From Acidimicrobiia bacterium (GTDB lineage: Bacteria; Actinomycetota; Acidimicrobiia; Spongiisociales; UBA5794): a stretch of DNA of 38,947 nucleotides. A model generated the notes under the pieces. That model was not told the DNA's origin. It did no database searches and was given only the letters and a program-made list of their open reading frames with translations. A program made the translations under genes and the position numbers. Position 1 is the stretch's first letter. Each line of letters opens with the position of its first letter. Where the stretch lies: contig JARFRN010000068.1 of the NCBI GenBank assembly GCA_029287195.1, forward strand, positions 1-38,947, read 5' to 3'. This document shows positions 18,515 through 27,092 of the stretch, one piece after another.

Positions 18515-19720
18515 GTGAAAGTCCTGATAGCGGACAAGTTCTCCGAAGACCACATCGAGCGGCTACGCAACGCCGGGCATGAGGTCAGCCTCCAGCCCAA
18601 TCTCTCCAAGTCGGACCTGCCGAAAACAATCGCAGGATTCAACGTTCTCGTGGTCCGGTCGACCAGGGTCACAGAAGAGACGATCGGCGCCGCCGACAAG
18701 CTGAATCTGATCATCCGGGCAGGCGCCGGTGTCAACACGATTGCACTGGAGAAGGCAGCCGAGGAGGGTGTCTTCGTCTGCAACACTCCAGGCAAGAACG
18801 CAGTTGCTGTGGCCGAATTGGCCATGGGGCTGATCATGGCCATCGACCGCAACATCCCCGATCAAGTACGGGATTTGCGCAAGGGGAAGTGGAAGAAGAA
18901 GAAGTACGCCACGACCAAGGGCCTGGCGGGCCGTTCTGTTGGGATTGTGGGTCTGGGTGCCATTGGCTTGGAGGTAGCCAAGCGTGCTGCGGCTTTCGAT
19001 ATGGAGATCGCGGTAGTCGACCGCCCCAATCGCGACCCATCCCGCTTGCAGGCGCTCAAGCATCTCGGAGCCCGGTTCGAACCCGACCTCGAGTCGCTCG
19101 CAGCCAGCTGCGATATTCTCACGTTCCACGTGCCGGCCACCCCCGAGACCGAGGGCCTCGTATCGCGTGAGCTCCTGGGGCTCATGCGTCCTGGAACCGT
19201 CATCATCAATACGGCGCGGGGCACGGTCATCGACGAGGAAGCGCTACTCGAGGTAATCGAAGAGAAGGATCTCCGGATCGGGCTCGACGTCTACAAGGGC
19301 GAGCCCGGCGCCGGTGACGCGGATTTCTCGTCTTCGCTCGCTGCTCACCCCCGTGTGTATGGGACCCATCACATCGGGGCATCCACCAACCAGGCCCAGG
19401 TCGCCATCGCCGATGCTGTCGTCGACGCCATTGAGTCATTCCAGGACGGCGAGTTGCTCAACTGTGTCAACCTGGGCGATGTCGGCGGCACTGCGATGAC
19501 GGTGACCATCCGTCACTTCAATCGTGTCGGTGTCCTGGCCGGGGTGCTGGGTACGCTGCGCGAAGCCGGTATCAACGTGGAGGACATGGAGAACTTCATA
19601 CTCAGTGGACGCACGGCCGGCTCAGCAGTGATCCACGTGGTGGGCACCGTCGACGACGAGCTGGTCGAGAAACTGGAGGCAGTCGAGAACGTGATTGCGG
19701 TTTCGGTGTCGCACCGATGA
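18515..19720 (+). CDS. serA: D-3-phosphoglycerate dehydrogenase-like 2-hydroxyacid dehydrogenase with C-terminal ACT domain
   Basis: GIVGLGAIGLEVAKRAAAFDMEIAVVDR Rossmann motif, INTARGTVIDEEALLE, GTHHIGASTNQAQ, ACT region VGVLAGVLGTLREAGINVEDMEN; GTG start. Confidence 0.9.
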   Translation: MKVLIADKFSEDHIERLRNAGHEVSLQPNLSKSDLPKTIAGFNVLVVRSTRVTEETIGAADKLNLIIRAGAGVNTIALEKAAEEGVFVCNTPGKNAVAVAELAMGLIMAIDRNIPDQVRDLRKGKWKKKKYATTKGLAGRSVGIVGLGAIGLEVAKRAAAFDMEIAVVDRPNRDPSRLQALKHLGARFEPDLESLAASCDILTFHVPATPETEGLVSRELLGLMRPGTVIINTARGTVIDEEALLEVIEEKDLRIGLDVYKGEPGAGDADFSSSLAAHPRVYGTHHIGASTNQAQVAIADAVVDAIESFQDGELLNCVNLGDVGGTAMTVTIRHFNRVGVLAGVLGTLREAGINVEDMENFILSGRTAGSAVIHVVGTVDDELVEKLEAVENVIAVSVSHR

Positions 19721-20958
19721 ACCCGGCACGGCCTCTCGTCCGACCCACGAGGATCTACCTTCCGACGCCGGAATACGCTCCAAAGGTCGCGGTGGTACCC
19801 AAATCGGTAGTGCCTGCCGGCTATTGGGAGACGCTGGAGGCCACCAACCCGTACAGCTTCGAGTTGGTGATGCGCGACGTCATCCCTTGCGAGGGCGAGT
19901 GCGCTGAGCTGGCAACGCCGGTGGGGCGGAAGCGCCTGGACATCATGATTGCGCGAGGAATCTACGAGTATCAGGCCGACCCTGCCTACTACGTGTACCG
20001 AGTCTCGGACGGCTATCGCACCCAAACCGGGATCGTCGGCGAGGTCGACGCGTCGGCCTACGACCGTGGATTGATCAAGCGGCACGAGCACACCCGTCCC
20101 GAAGCCGAGGCCGCACTGGTAGATGCCCTCGAGCGGATGCAGGCGAACTCTTATCCGATGTGCATGACATATCGTCATGCGGGTATCAACGCACTGATCG
20201 ACCGACTCACGGCCGAGGAACCGATTCTGGATTTTCTCGGCCAGGACGGAGTTCAACAGAGCGTCTGGAGAGTCGTCGGCGAGGAAACGGAAGCCGAGCT
20301 CGAATCCTGTTTGCACAACATCGAGGCGCTCTACATCACGGACGGCCATCACCGCGCGGCCGCCGGCGCGGCGCTGGCCCGCGAGATCGCCGCCGCCCAC
20401 CCGGAGGCGACCGGGCTCGAGCCGTTCAACTATGTCATGGGAGTCATCTACCCGTCGCAACAACTCAAGCTCGTCGAATACAACCGACGCGTCTCGGACC
20501 TAGCCGGTTTGACAGACGTCGAATTCGTTCAGCGGGTCAGTGAGCGTCTTCAAGTAGTGCGGCTCCGTACGGACGATCCCGAAGATGCTCGCCCCCAGAA
20601 GCCCGGCTCATTTGGAATGCTCGTCGGTGACAAGTGGTACAAGGTCACGGTTCCCGACGCGTTGCGGTCGGCCGACGATCCCTACGGTGGGCTCGATGTG
20701 GTGCTCCTCAACAATCTCATCCTGGGACCGATCCTCGGCATCAACGATCCCCGCACCAGCGAGCGGCTGGAGTACATACCCGGCACCGTACCGCTCGACT
20801 ACATCGCCGGCCAGAAGTGTGCCGCCTTCTTCATCGTGCACCCAACGAAGATGTCACAGGTTGCGGCGGTCGCCGACCGCGGCCTGGTGATGCCGCCCAA
20901 ATCGACCTGGTTCCTGCCGAAAATCAGTTCAGGCCTGTTTGTGAGGCTCTTCGACTGA
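19717..20958 (+). CDS. DUF1015 family protein
   Basis: EALYITDGHHRAAAG, NYVMGVIYPSQQLKLVEYNRRV, ATG overlaps serA stop (ATGA). Confidence 0.88.
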   Translation: MNPARPLVRPTRIYLPTPEYAPKVAVVPKSVVPAGYWETLEATNPYSFELVMRDVIPCEGECAELATPVGRKRLDIMIARGIYEYQADPAYYVYRVSDGYRTQTGIVGEVDASAYDRGLIKRHEHTRPEAEAALVDALERMQANSYPMCMTYRHAGINALIDRLTAEEPILDFLGQDGVQQSVWRVVGEETEAELESCLHNIEALYITDGHHRAAAGAALAREIAAAHPEATGLEPFNYVMGVIYPSQQLKLVEYNRRVSDLAGLTDVEFVQRVSERLQVVRLRTDDPEDARPQKPGSFGMLVGDKWYKVTVPDALRSADDPYGGLDVVLLNNLILGPILGINDPRTSERLEYIPGTVPLDYIAGQKCAAFFIVHPTKMSQVAAVADRGLVMPPKSTWFLPKISSGLFVRLFD

Positions 20959-21794
20959 TGGCAGCGGAGCCGTATGCACTGGTGCTCGGTGTGGCCCAGG
21001 ACGGCGGTCATCCTCAGCCAGGGTGTCGGCGGGATTGCTGCGTCGGCCCGGAGGTAAGCCCTCATCTGACGACCTGCGTTGCAGTGATTGACGAAGGTCG
21101 GTTTTGGCTCCTCGACGCGGGTCCGGACTTGCCCCGCCATCTCGCCAGGATCAACACCCTTGGAGTAGAGCTGGCCGGAGTGCTGTTGACTCATGGTCAT
21201 ATCGGGCACTATGCAGGTCTGGCCTTTCTCGGCCGCGAAGCAATGAACGCAACACGGCTACCCGTGTGGGCGGCACCGCGCATGAGTGCCTTCCTCGCCG
21301 CCAACGTGCCGTGGAGCCGGCTCATCACGGCCGGGAACATCGAAGTTCGACGGCTCGACGGGCCGATCTCTCTGGGTGCGAGAGTGCAGGCGGAAGCGTT
21401 TCCGGTCCCTCACCGCGATGAGTACAGCGAGACGGTTGGATGGCGAGTCACGGGCTCGCGGCGCAGCTTGCTTTATGTACCGGACACCGACGGTTGGGAT
21501 GGGTGGGAAAGCCCTATTGAGGAATACCTGGCGACAGTCGACAGAGCGCTGCTCGATGGGACATTCTTCAGCCGAAACGAGCTAGACCACCGGGATCAGG
21601 CTGCGATCGCCCATCCCACAGTCACCGAGTCGCTGCTCCGATTTGTCGCCCTCGACGACACGGAACGGTCGAAGATCCTTTTCACCCACCTCAACCACAC
21701 AAACCCGCTTCTCCGTCCAGACAGCGACGAGTACATCCGCGTCTTCCGCTCCGGAATGGAAGTCGCCACTGAGGGAGACATATTCGAGTTGTAG
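20958..21794 (+). CDS. PqqB-like MBL-fold hydrolase
   Basis: LGVAQDGGHPQPGCRRDCC, LLTHGHIGHYAGLAFLGREAMNATRLPVW; ATG overlaps DUF1015 stop (TGATG). Confidence 0.85.
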   Translation: MAAEPYALVLGVAQDGGHPQPGCRRDCCVGPEVSPHLTTCVAVIDEGRFWLLDAGPDLPRHLARINTLGVELAGVLLTHGHIGHYAGLAFLGREAMNATRLPVWAAPRMSAFLAANVPWSRLITAGNIEVRRLDGPISLGARVQAEAFPVPHRDEYSETVGWRVTGSRRSLLYVPDTDGWDGWESPIEEYLATVDRALLDGTFFSRNELDHRDQAAIAHPTVTESLLRFVALDDTERSKILFTHLNHTNPLLRPDSDEYIRVFRSGMEVATEGDIFEL

Positions 21795-21799
21795 GGCTG

Positions 21800-22531
21800 C
21801 TAGGTCAGGTGACCGCCCCCGTCGAGCCGGATGATCTCCCCGGTGACGAAGTCATTCTGAATCAGATGCAGTGCCGCCGCCACTACGGGCTCGGTGCCAC
21901 CAACCCGCTGCAGCGGCAGATCGGCGGCGAGTTCCTCGACGTAGGCGGCGTCTTCACCGGGTGGGGGCAAGATCACGCCCAGCGCCACGGCATTGACCCT
22001 GATGCCGGGTGCCAGCGCCACGGCTGCAGCACGGGTGAAGGTATCCAAGCCTCCCTTGGCAATCACGTAGGAGAAGTGCTTCAGATACGGCGTCGAGGTG
22101 CGGACGTCGGTAACATTGAGCACTGCGCCTTGCGAATCGTCTCCCAGGGCTGCGGCAAATGCTTGTGTCAGGAACACCGGAGAAGCCAGGGTCAGATCGT
22201 GACTGCGCTGCCACCCGGCGAGGTCGACATCAGTAATGGTGTCGGTGGCGAATCCTGAGGCAGAGTTGACCAGAATCGAAACCTCACCAAGGGCATCGGC
22301 CGCCATGTCGATGAGTTGCGGCGCCGCCGCCGGGTCACCCAGATCGACGGAACCGACGGCCCCTCGCCCTCCCCGGCTGTGGATTTCTGCCAGCGCATCC
22401 TCGGCGGGGCCCGCCGAGCTGTTGTAGTGCACGAAGACCGAGGCACCTGCATCGGCAAGCGCCAGCGCGATGGCTCGCCCCACCCGTCTGGCGCCACCGG
22501 TGACGACTGCAACCCGGTTGCTTATGTTCAT
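21800..22531 (-). CDS. SDR family oxidoreductase (pteridine-reductase-like)
   Basis: VAVVTGGARRVGRAIALALADAGASVFVHYNSS, LVNSASGF, YVIAKGGLDTFTRAAAVALAPGIRVNAVALG. Confidence 0.88.
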   Translation of the reverse strand: MNISNRVAVVTGGARRVGRAIALALADAGASVFVHYNSSAGPAEDALAEIHSRGGRGAVGSVDLGDPAAAPQLIDMAADALGEVSILVNSASGFATDTITDVDLAGWQRSHDLTLASPVFLTQAFAAALGDDSQGAVLNVTDVRTSTPYLKHFSYVIAKGGLDTFTRAAAVALAPGIRVNAVALGVILPPPGEDAAYVEELAADLPLQRVGGTEPVVAAALHLIQNDFVTGEIIRLDGGGHLT

Positions 22532-22560
22532 CAGTGGGAGGCTAACCCGCGCCACATGAA

Positions 22561-23175
22561 ATGGCACAAGCCGGTGGATTGACTATCTTTTCGCGGGTGA
22601 GCAAAGAAGACCCCAAACATGGCCGGTGGATTCTCCCACTGGTGGTTCTCGCCCTCGTGGCGTTCACCTATACATTCGTCAATAATCTCCCCGCCGCCGA
22701 GACCAAGGTGACGACGACGGTGGCCGCAGGTACGACGACAACAACGACCGAACCACCCGAGGAGACAACCACAACCACACTGCCGCCTGAAATAGTCGCC
22801 TTCGTCGGCAACGCCGACACCCTGGCCGCAACCGGCGTAGATCTCCGATCGCAGGCAAACACGATCAATGATGAGTACCCCGACGTCACCGGCTACGGGG
22901 CGACGCGTGATCTCATGAGCGCGCTGCGGGTGGACACCGCAGCGTTCGTAGAGGAGGTCGGTGCGGTCGTCGTCCCATCAGCCGCTGAGGAGAAGTGGAG
23001 CGATGTCACGACCTCCGCGGCGGCCATGCAGAAAGCGGCCGACGATATGTTCGATGGTCTGGTCAACACTTCGGGGTCGGAGAAGAGGCTTGCAGCTCTC
23101 GACGACTACAACATCGCAGCGGCCACTTTCGACCAAGCGATCGATGCCGCGCAAGAAGCGGCAACGGACCTCTAG
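22561..23175 (+). CDS. Membrane-anchored hypothetical protein with Thr-rich linker
   Basis: N-terminal TM segment WILPLVVLALVAFTYTFV followed by TTTVAAGTTTTTTEPPEETTTTT and a helical domain. Confidence 0.7.
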   Translation: MAQAGGLTIFSRVSKEDPKHGRWILPLVVLALVAFTYTFVNNLPAAETKVTTTVAAGTTTTTTEPPEETTTTTLPPEIVAFVGNADTLAATGVDLRSQANTINDEYPDVTGYGATRDLMSALRVDTAAFVEEVGAVVVPSAAEEKWSDVTTSAAAMQKAADDMFDGLVNTSGSEKRLAALDDYNIAAATFDQAIDAAQEAATDL

Positions 23176-23189
23176 AGGGCAGATGACGA

Positions 23190-23223
23190 AGAGAAGACGG
23201 GGCCGGATGGCCCCGTCTTCTCT
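23190..23223. terminator. Bidirectional intrinsic terminator between convergent genes
   Basis: Perfect 15-bp stem agagaagacggggcc-ggat-ggccccgtcttctct between the 22561 gene (+) and glnII (-). Confidence 0.85.
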
Positions 23224-23267
23224 TGTCCGGAAGGAGGAGGTCCTGCCGTTCTGCTATCCGATGAGTG

Positions 23268-24269
23268 TTACGACTCCACGTCGCTGCAGACCGTATCCGT
23301 GATGAGCGCAGTCACCACGTAGGGATCCATGTTCGCATTGGGACGCCGGTCCTCGATATAGCCCTTGCCGTCGCGGGCAACCTGCCACGGTATCCGAACC
23401 GAAGCGCCCCGGTCGGATACCCCGTAGTTGTATTCGGTCCAGGGGGCCGTCTCGTGCAAACCGGTCAGGCGCTGCTCGATGCCGGCGCCGTACTGCTTGA
23501 TATGGATATCCGCCTTCTTCCCAAGGGCTTCGCAAGCGGCGATGATGGCGTCGTAGCTATCCCTCATTTCTGCGGTCGAGAAGTTGGTGTGCGCCCCGGC
23601 GCCATTCCAGTCGCCCTGCACCGGCTTCGGCATGAGGTGTGCGGAGATGTCGTGGTCCTCGGCGATGCGATACAGCAACCAGCGGGCCAGCCAGATCTCA
23701 TCCGAGACAGTGACGCCGTCGGCGGGGCCAATCTGGAACTCCCATTGCCCGATCATCACCTCGGCGTTGGTGCCGGAAATGCTCAATCCGGCTGCAATGC
23801 AGGCCTCGGTGTGGTGCTCGACCACGTCGCGTCCCCAGATTTCATCGGCGCCGACACCGCAGTAGTAGCCACCCTGGGGAGCGGGGAAACCGCCGGCCGG
23901 CCAGCCGTGGGGACGGCCGTCCTTGAAGAACGTGTACTCCTGCTCGATCCCGAAGAGCGGTTCATGTGAGGCGTACTTCTCGGCAATGGCAACGGCGTTG
24001 GCTCGAGTGTTGCTCTCGTGCGGGGTCATGTCGGTATTGAGGACTTCACACATGACGAGCTTGTCGTTACCGCCACGAATGGGATCGGGAACCACGCGTA
24101 CGGGGTTGAGCACGCAGTCCGAGGCCTCGCCCGGCGCCTGCTCGGTGCTCGATCCGTCAAAACCCCAAACGGGAGGGGAATCGGCGTCGGGGACGATCTT
24201 GGTCTTGGACCGCAGCTTGGCGGTCGGCTTCTGGCCATCGATCCAGATGTACTCGGCCCTGTAAACCAT
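23268..24269 (-). CDS. glnII: Glutamine synthetase type II (GSII, eukaryotic-type)
   Basis: MVYRAEYIWIDGQ, WGFDGSSTEQAPGEASDC, FGIEQEYTFF, GDWNGAGAHTNFST, RRPNANMDPYVVTALI. Confidence 0.95.
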   Translation of the reverse strand: MVYRAEYIWIDGQKPTAKLRSKTKIVPDADSPPVWGFDGSSTEQAPGEASDCVLNPVRVVPDPIRGGNDKLVMCEVLNTDMTPHESNTRANAVAIAEKYASHEPLFGIEQEYTFFKDGRPHGWPAGGFPAPQGGYYCGVGADEIWGRDVVEHHTEACIAAGLSISGTNAEVMIGQWEFQIGPADGVTVSDEIWLARWLLYRIAEDHDISAHLMPKPVQGDWNGAGAHTNFSTAEMRDSYDAIIAACEALGKKADIHIKQYGAGIEQRLTGLHETAPWTEYNYGVSDRGASVRIPWQVARDGKGYIEDRRPNANMDPYVVTALITDTVCSDVES

Positions 24270-24344
24270 ATTGTTTGGCTCCTTCACATGACAACGCACC
24301 GGACAACCGGAGCCAAGCCCCGGGAATCCGGCGCTCGCCAGTAT

Positions 24345-24393
24345 GTCAATTGAGGGTTTCCTTCGAGTAACAGGAATGTGAACGCTGTGTTTC
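24345..24393. promoter_or_regulatory. Putative GlnR-type operator array (five half-sites at 11-bp spacing) between glnII and the GSI operon
   Basis: + strand GTCAA(24345)-n6-GTTTC(24356)-n6-GTAAC(24367)-n6-GTGAA(24378)-n6-GTTTC(24389); on the minus strand GAAAC-n6-TTCAC-n6-GTTAC-n6-GAAAC-n6-TTGAC, matching GTnAC-n6-GAAAC. Confidence 0.75.
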
Positions 24394-24454
24394 GTTGGCT
24401 ATTCAGGCTGTTCTCGGGGCCCGACCTCGCTTACCATCGCCCCTTGGAGGTGAC

Positions 24455-25747
24455 ATGCAACGGCAAGAGGAATACGTATTGCGGACCGTCGAGGAGCGCG
24501 GAGTGCGCTTTGTGCGGCTGTGGTTCACGGACATTCTCGGATTCCTCAAGTCGTTTGCGATCACTCCGGCCGAGTTGGAATCCGCCTTTGCCAACGGCAT
24601 GCGATTCGATGGATCGGCAATCGACGGGTTCTCCCGAGACCAGGAGTCGGACATGCTGGCTCAGCCCGATCCGACGACCTTTCAGATCCTTCCGTTCAAT
24701 TCAGGAGACGGCAGCGTCGCCCGCATGTTCTGTGACATCGTCACCCCCGACGGTGAACCATTCCAGGGGGATCCCCGCTGGGTGCTGCGCAAGAATCTCG
24801 AGCGGGCTCGCGCCCTCGGATACACGTTCTATGTTGGCCCCGAGGTGGAGTACTTCTACTTCGCCGACGCCGGTCCCGAGCCGCAGACACTCGACCGTGG
24901 CGGCTACTTCGATCTCACGCCGCTCGATGTTGCTCAGCAGCACCGTCGCAGCACAATCGTGGCGTTGGAGCATCTCGGCATTCCGGTCGAGTCTTCCCAC
25001 CACGAGGTCTCCCCGTCGCAGCACGAGATAGACCTGCGCCACACCGATGGATTGACGATGGCCGACAACCTGGTGACCACTCGGCTGGCCATCAAGGAAG
25101 TTGCCATGGAACAGGGCATCTACGCAACATTCATGCCGAAGCCGCTGGAAGGGCACGACGGCTCAGGGCTTCATCTGCACTTATCACTGTTTGCGGGAGA
25201 GGACAACGCTTTCCACGATGAATCGAAGAGCGACAGCCTGTCTGAGGTCGCCCGCGGCTTCATTGCCGGCCTGATCCGGCACGGACGCGAAATCACGGCT
25301 GTGACCAACCAATGGGTCAACTCGTATAAGCGCTTGGTCTCCGGATTCGATGCGCCCGTGCTGTCGGCATGGGATCGCACCAACCAAGCTGCAGTCGTCC
25401 GTATCCCCAGCGTGGCCGGCAATCGGCCGGGCGCCACCCGTATTGAGTACCGCGCCCCGGATCCGGCATGCAACCCCTACCTTGCCTTGTCGACGATCCT
25501 CGTCGCCGGGCTGACCGGTATCGAACAAGGATATGAGCTTGGAGACGGGGAGTCGATCGGATCGGCGGAACGGCTACCGACCACGCTGGCTGAAGCCCTC
25601 GATGCAATGCAAGCATCGTCACTGGTGAAGGACACGCTGGGTGAGCATGTTTTCGAATGGTTCCTGCGCAACAAGCGACGGGAATGGCAGCGCTACGAAC
25701 ATCACGTGTCGCGCTTCGAGCTAGAGCAGTACCTACCGGTGTTGTGA
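24455..25747 (+). CDS. glnA: Glutamine synthetase type I family protein (GlnA2-like; lacks NLYDLPPEE adenylylation motif)
   Basis: QEEYVLRTVEERGVRFVRLWFTDILGFLKS, MRFDGSAIDGF, GPEVEYFYF, MPKPLEGHDGSGLHLHLSLF, RIEYRAPDPACNPYLALS; start at ATG 24455. Confidence 0.92.
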   Translation: MQRQEEYVLRTVEERGVRFVRLWFTDILGFLKSFAITPAELESAFANGMRFDGSAIDGFSRDQESDMLAQPDPTTFQILPFNSGDGSVARMFCDIVTPDGEPFQGDPRWVLRKNLERARALGYTFYVGPEVEYFYFADAGPEPQTLDRGGYFDLTPLDVAQQHRRSTIVALEHLGIPVESSHHEVSPSQHEIDLRHTDGLTMADNLVTTRLAIKEVAMEQGIYATFMPKPLEGHDGSGLHLHLSLFAGEDNAFHDESKSDSLSEVARGFIAGLIRHGREITAVTNQWVNSYKRLVSGFDAPVLSAWDRTNQAAVVRIPSVAGNRPGATRIEYRAPDPACNPYLALSTILVAGLTGIEQGYELGDGESIGSAERLPTTLAEALDAMQASSLVKDTLGEHVFEWFLRNKRREWQRYEHHVSRFELEQYLPVL

Positions 25748-26397
25748 TGTTTGTCGCGGTTTACCCACCGGAACCGACGCAGCCTCTCATCGCAGCCCTG
25801 CTCGCTGCGGGGTACCAGCCGGTGCCGGTTGCGGACTTGGGTGCCTTGGAGTCACGCGTGCCCGACGGTGGGTGGACCGCCGCCGTGGTCGAGGTCACCT
25901 CGGATCTCGGAAGCTCGCTGATGATGTCGGCCAAGATGACAGAAGAGTATGGGCTGCCCGTGCTGCTCCTGATAGACCGCACCATGACGGCCGACATCGT
26001 GGGAGAGACCGGTTTTGCCGACTTCGTGTTGTCACCGGTCGATCGTACCGAGCTGCGGGTTCGCCTGGGCAGGCTCCATACGACTTCTCCGTTGGTCGCC
26101 GATGATGACATCATTCGGTTCCGCGACCTGCAGCTCAACACCGCAACCTATCAAGCAACCGTCGGCGGCGAACCGCGCGACCTCACCTTCATGGAATACG
26201 AGTTGCTGCGCTTCCTCGTCGAGAACCCGGGGAGGGTGTGGAGTCGCGACCAGATCCTCTCCAAGGTGTGGGGATACGACTACTTCGGTGGCTCCCGGAC
26301 GGTCGATGTTCATGTGCGGCGGTTGCGGGCCAAGCTGGGTGAGGAGCGCTCCTCATGGATCACGACGGTGCGGAGCGTGGGATACCGTTTCGGTTGA
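25747..26397 (+). CDS. glnR: OmpR/GlnR-like orphan response regulator with degenerate receiver
   Basis: C-terminal RDLTFMEYELLRFLVENPGRVWSRDQILSKVWGYDYFGGSRTVDVHVRRLRAKLGEERSSWITTVRSVGYRF closely resembles actinobacterial GlnR; ATG overlaps GSI stop (TGATG). Confidence 0.8.
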   Translation: MFVAVYPPEPTQPLIAALLAAGYQPVPVADLGALESRVPDGGWTAAVVEVTSDLGSSLMMSAKMTEEYGLPVLLLIDRTMTADIVGETGFADFVLSPVDRTELRVRLGRLHTTSPLVADDDIIRFRDLQLNTATYQATVGGEPRDLTFMEYELLRFLVENPGRVWSRDQILSKVWGYDYFGGSRTVDVHVRRLRAKLGEERSSWITTVRSVGYRFG

Positions 26398-26456
26398 TTG
26401 TTCCCCGGGTCGCTCTCGCCCGGGTAGGGTCTGTTCAATTGAGCGTGGGAGCGACA

Positions 26457-27065
26457 ATGATCTATCCGGTCGATGTGACTGTTGAGTACGGCAACGGGGA
26501 ACGCAGCCGCGGATTAGCGGTGGCTGGGATCCTGGCTCCGATCAAGATGCTGCTGGCCCTGCCGCACTTCTTCGTGCTGGCGTTGGTCCAATTCGGGGCA
26601 TTCATCGCCGGCTACTTCGGCTTCTGGGTCATCGCATTCACCGGGAAGCTCTCTCCGGGCATCGCCCGCTTCGTCCACAATTCGCTGGGCTGGAACGTGC
26701 GAATTACTGCCTGGTTCGGCAGTCTGCGCGACGAGTACCCGGCATTCGCGCTGGAGCAGCCCGAGTACCAGGCGCGGGTTGTCATCACCGAACCTACGTT
26801 GGAGCGCAGCCGCGGACTTGCCGTGGCCGGCATCATCTGGTTCTTGAAGGGCCTGCTACTGATCCCCCATGTCATCGTCCTGTACTTCGTCGGCATCGCG
26901 GCCGCCATCGCCGGCTACATCGCCTACTGGGTAATTGCGATCACTGGGGTGTATCCGGACGGGATCTTCAACTTCGTCGTCGGCGCGCTGCGCTGGTCAA
27001 CCCGCACTAGTGCCTGGCTCCTCAGCCTCACCGACGAATACCCGCCGTTTGCGCTGCGCGCGTAA
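26457..27065 (+). CDS. DUF4389 membrane protein, internal tandem duplication
   Basis: Two copies of ERSRGLAVAGI...IPH/LPH...W.IA.TG...DEYP.FAL. Confidence 0.85.
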   Translation: MIYPVDVTVEYGNGERSRGLAVAGILAPIKMLLALPHFFVLALVQFGAFIAGYFGFWVIAFTGKLSPGIARFVHNSLGWNVRITAWFGSLRDEYPAFALEQPEYQARVVITEPTLERSRGLAVAGIIWFLKGLLLIPHVIVLYFVGIAAAIAGYIAYWVIAITGVYPDGIFNFVVGALRWSTRTSAWLLSLTDEYPPFALRA

Positions 27066-27092
27066 CCCCGTAGCAGCTCGAGATCGACGAAC

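Noticed and set aside
22725-22790. acgacgacaacaacgaccg-type repeats as a possible CRISPR or microsatellite
   Set aside because: Explained by the Thr-rich linker of the anchored protein.
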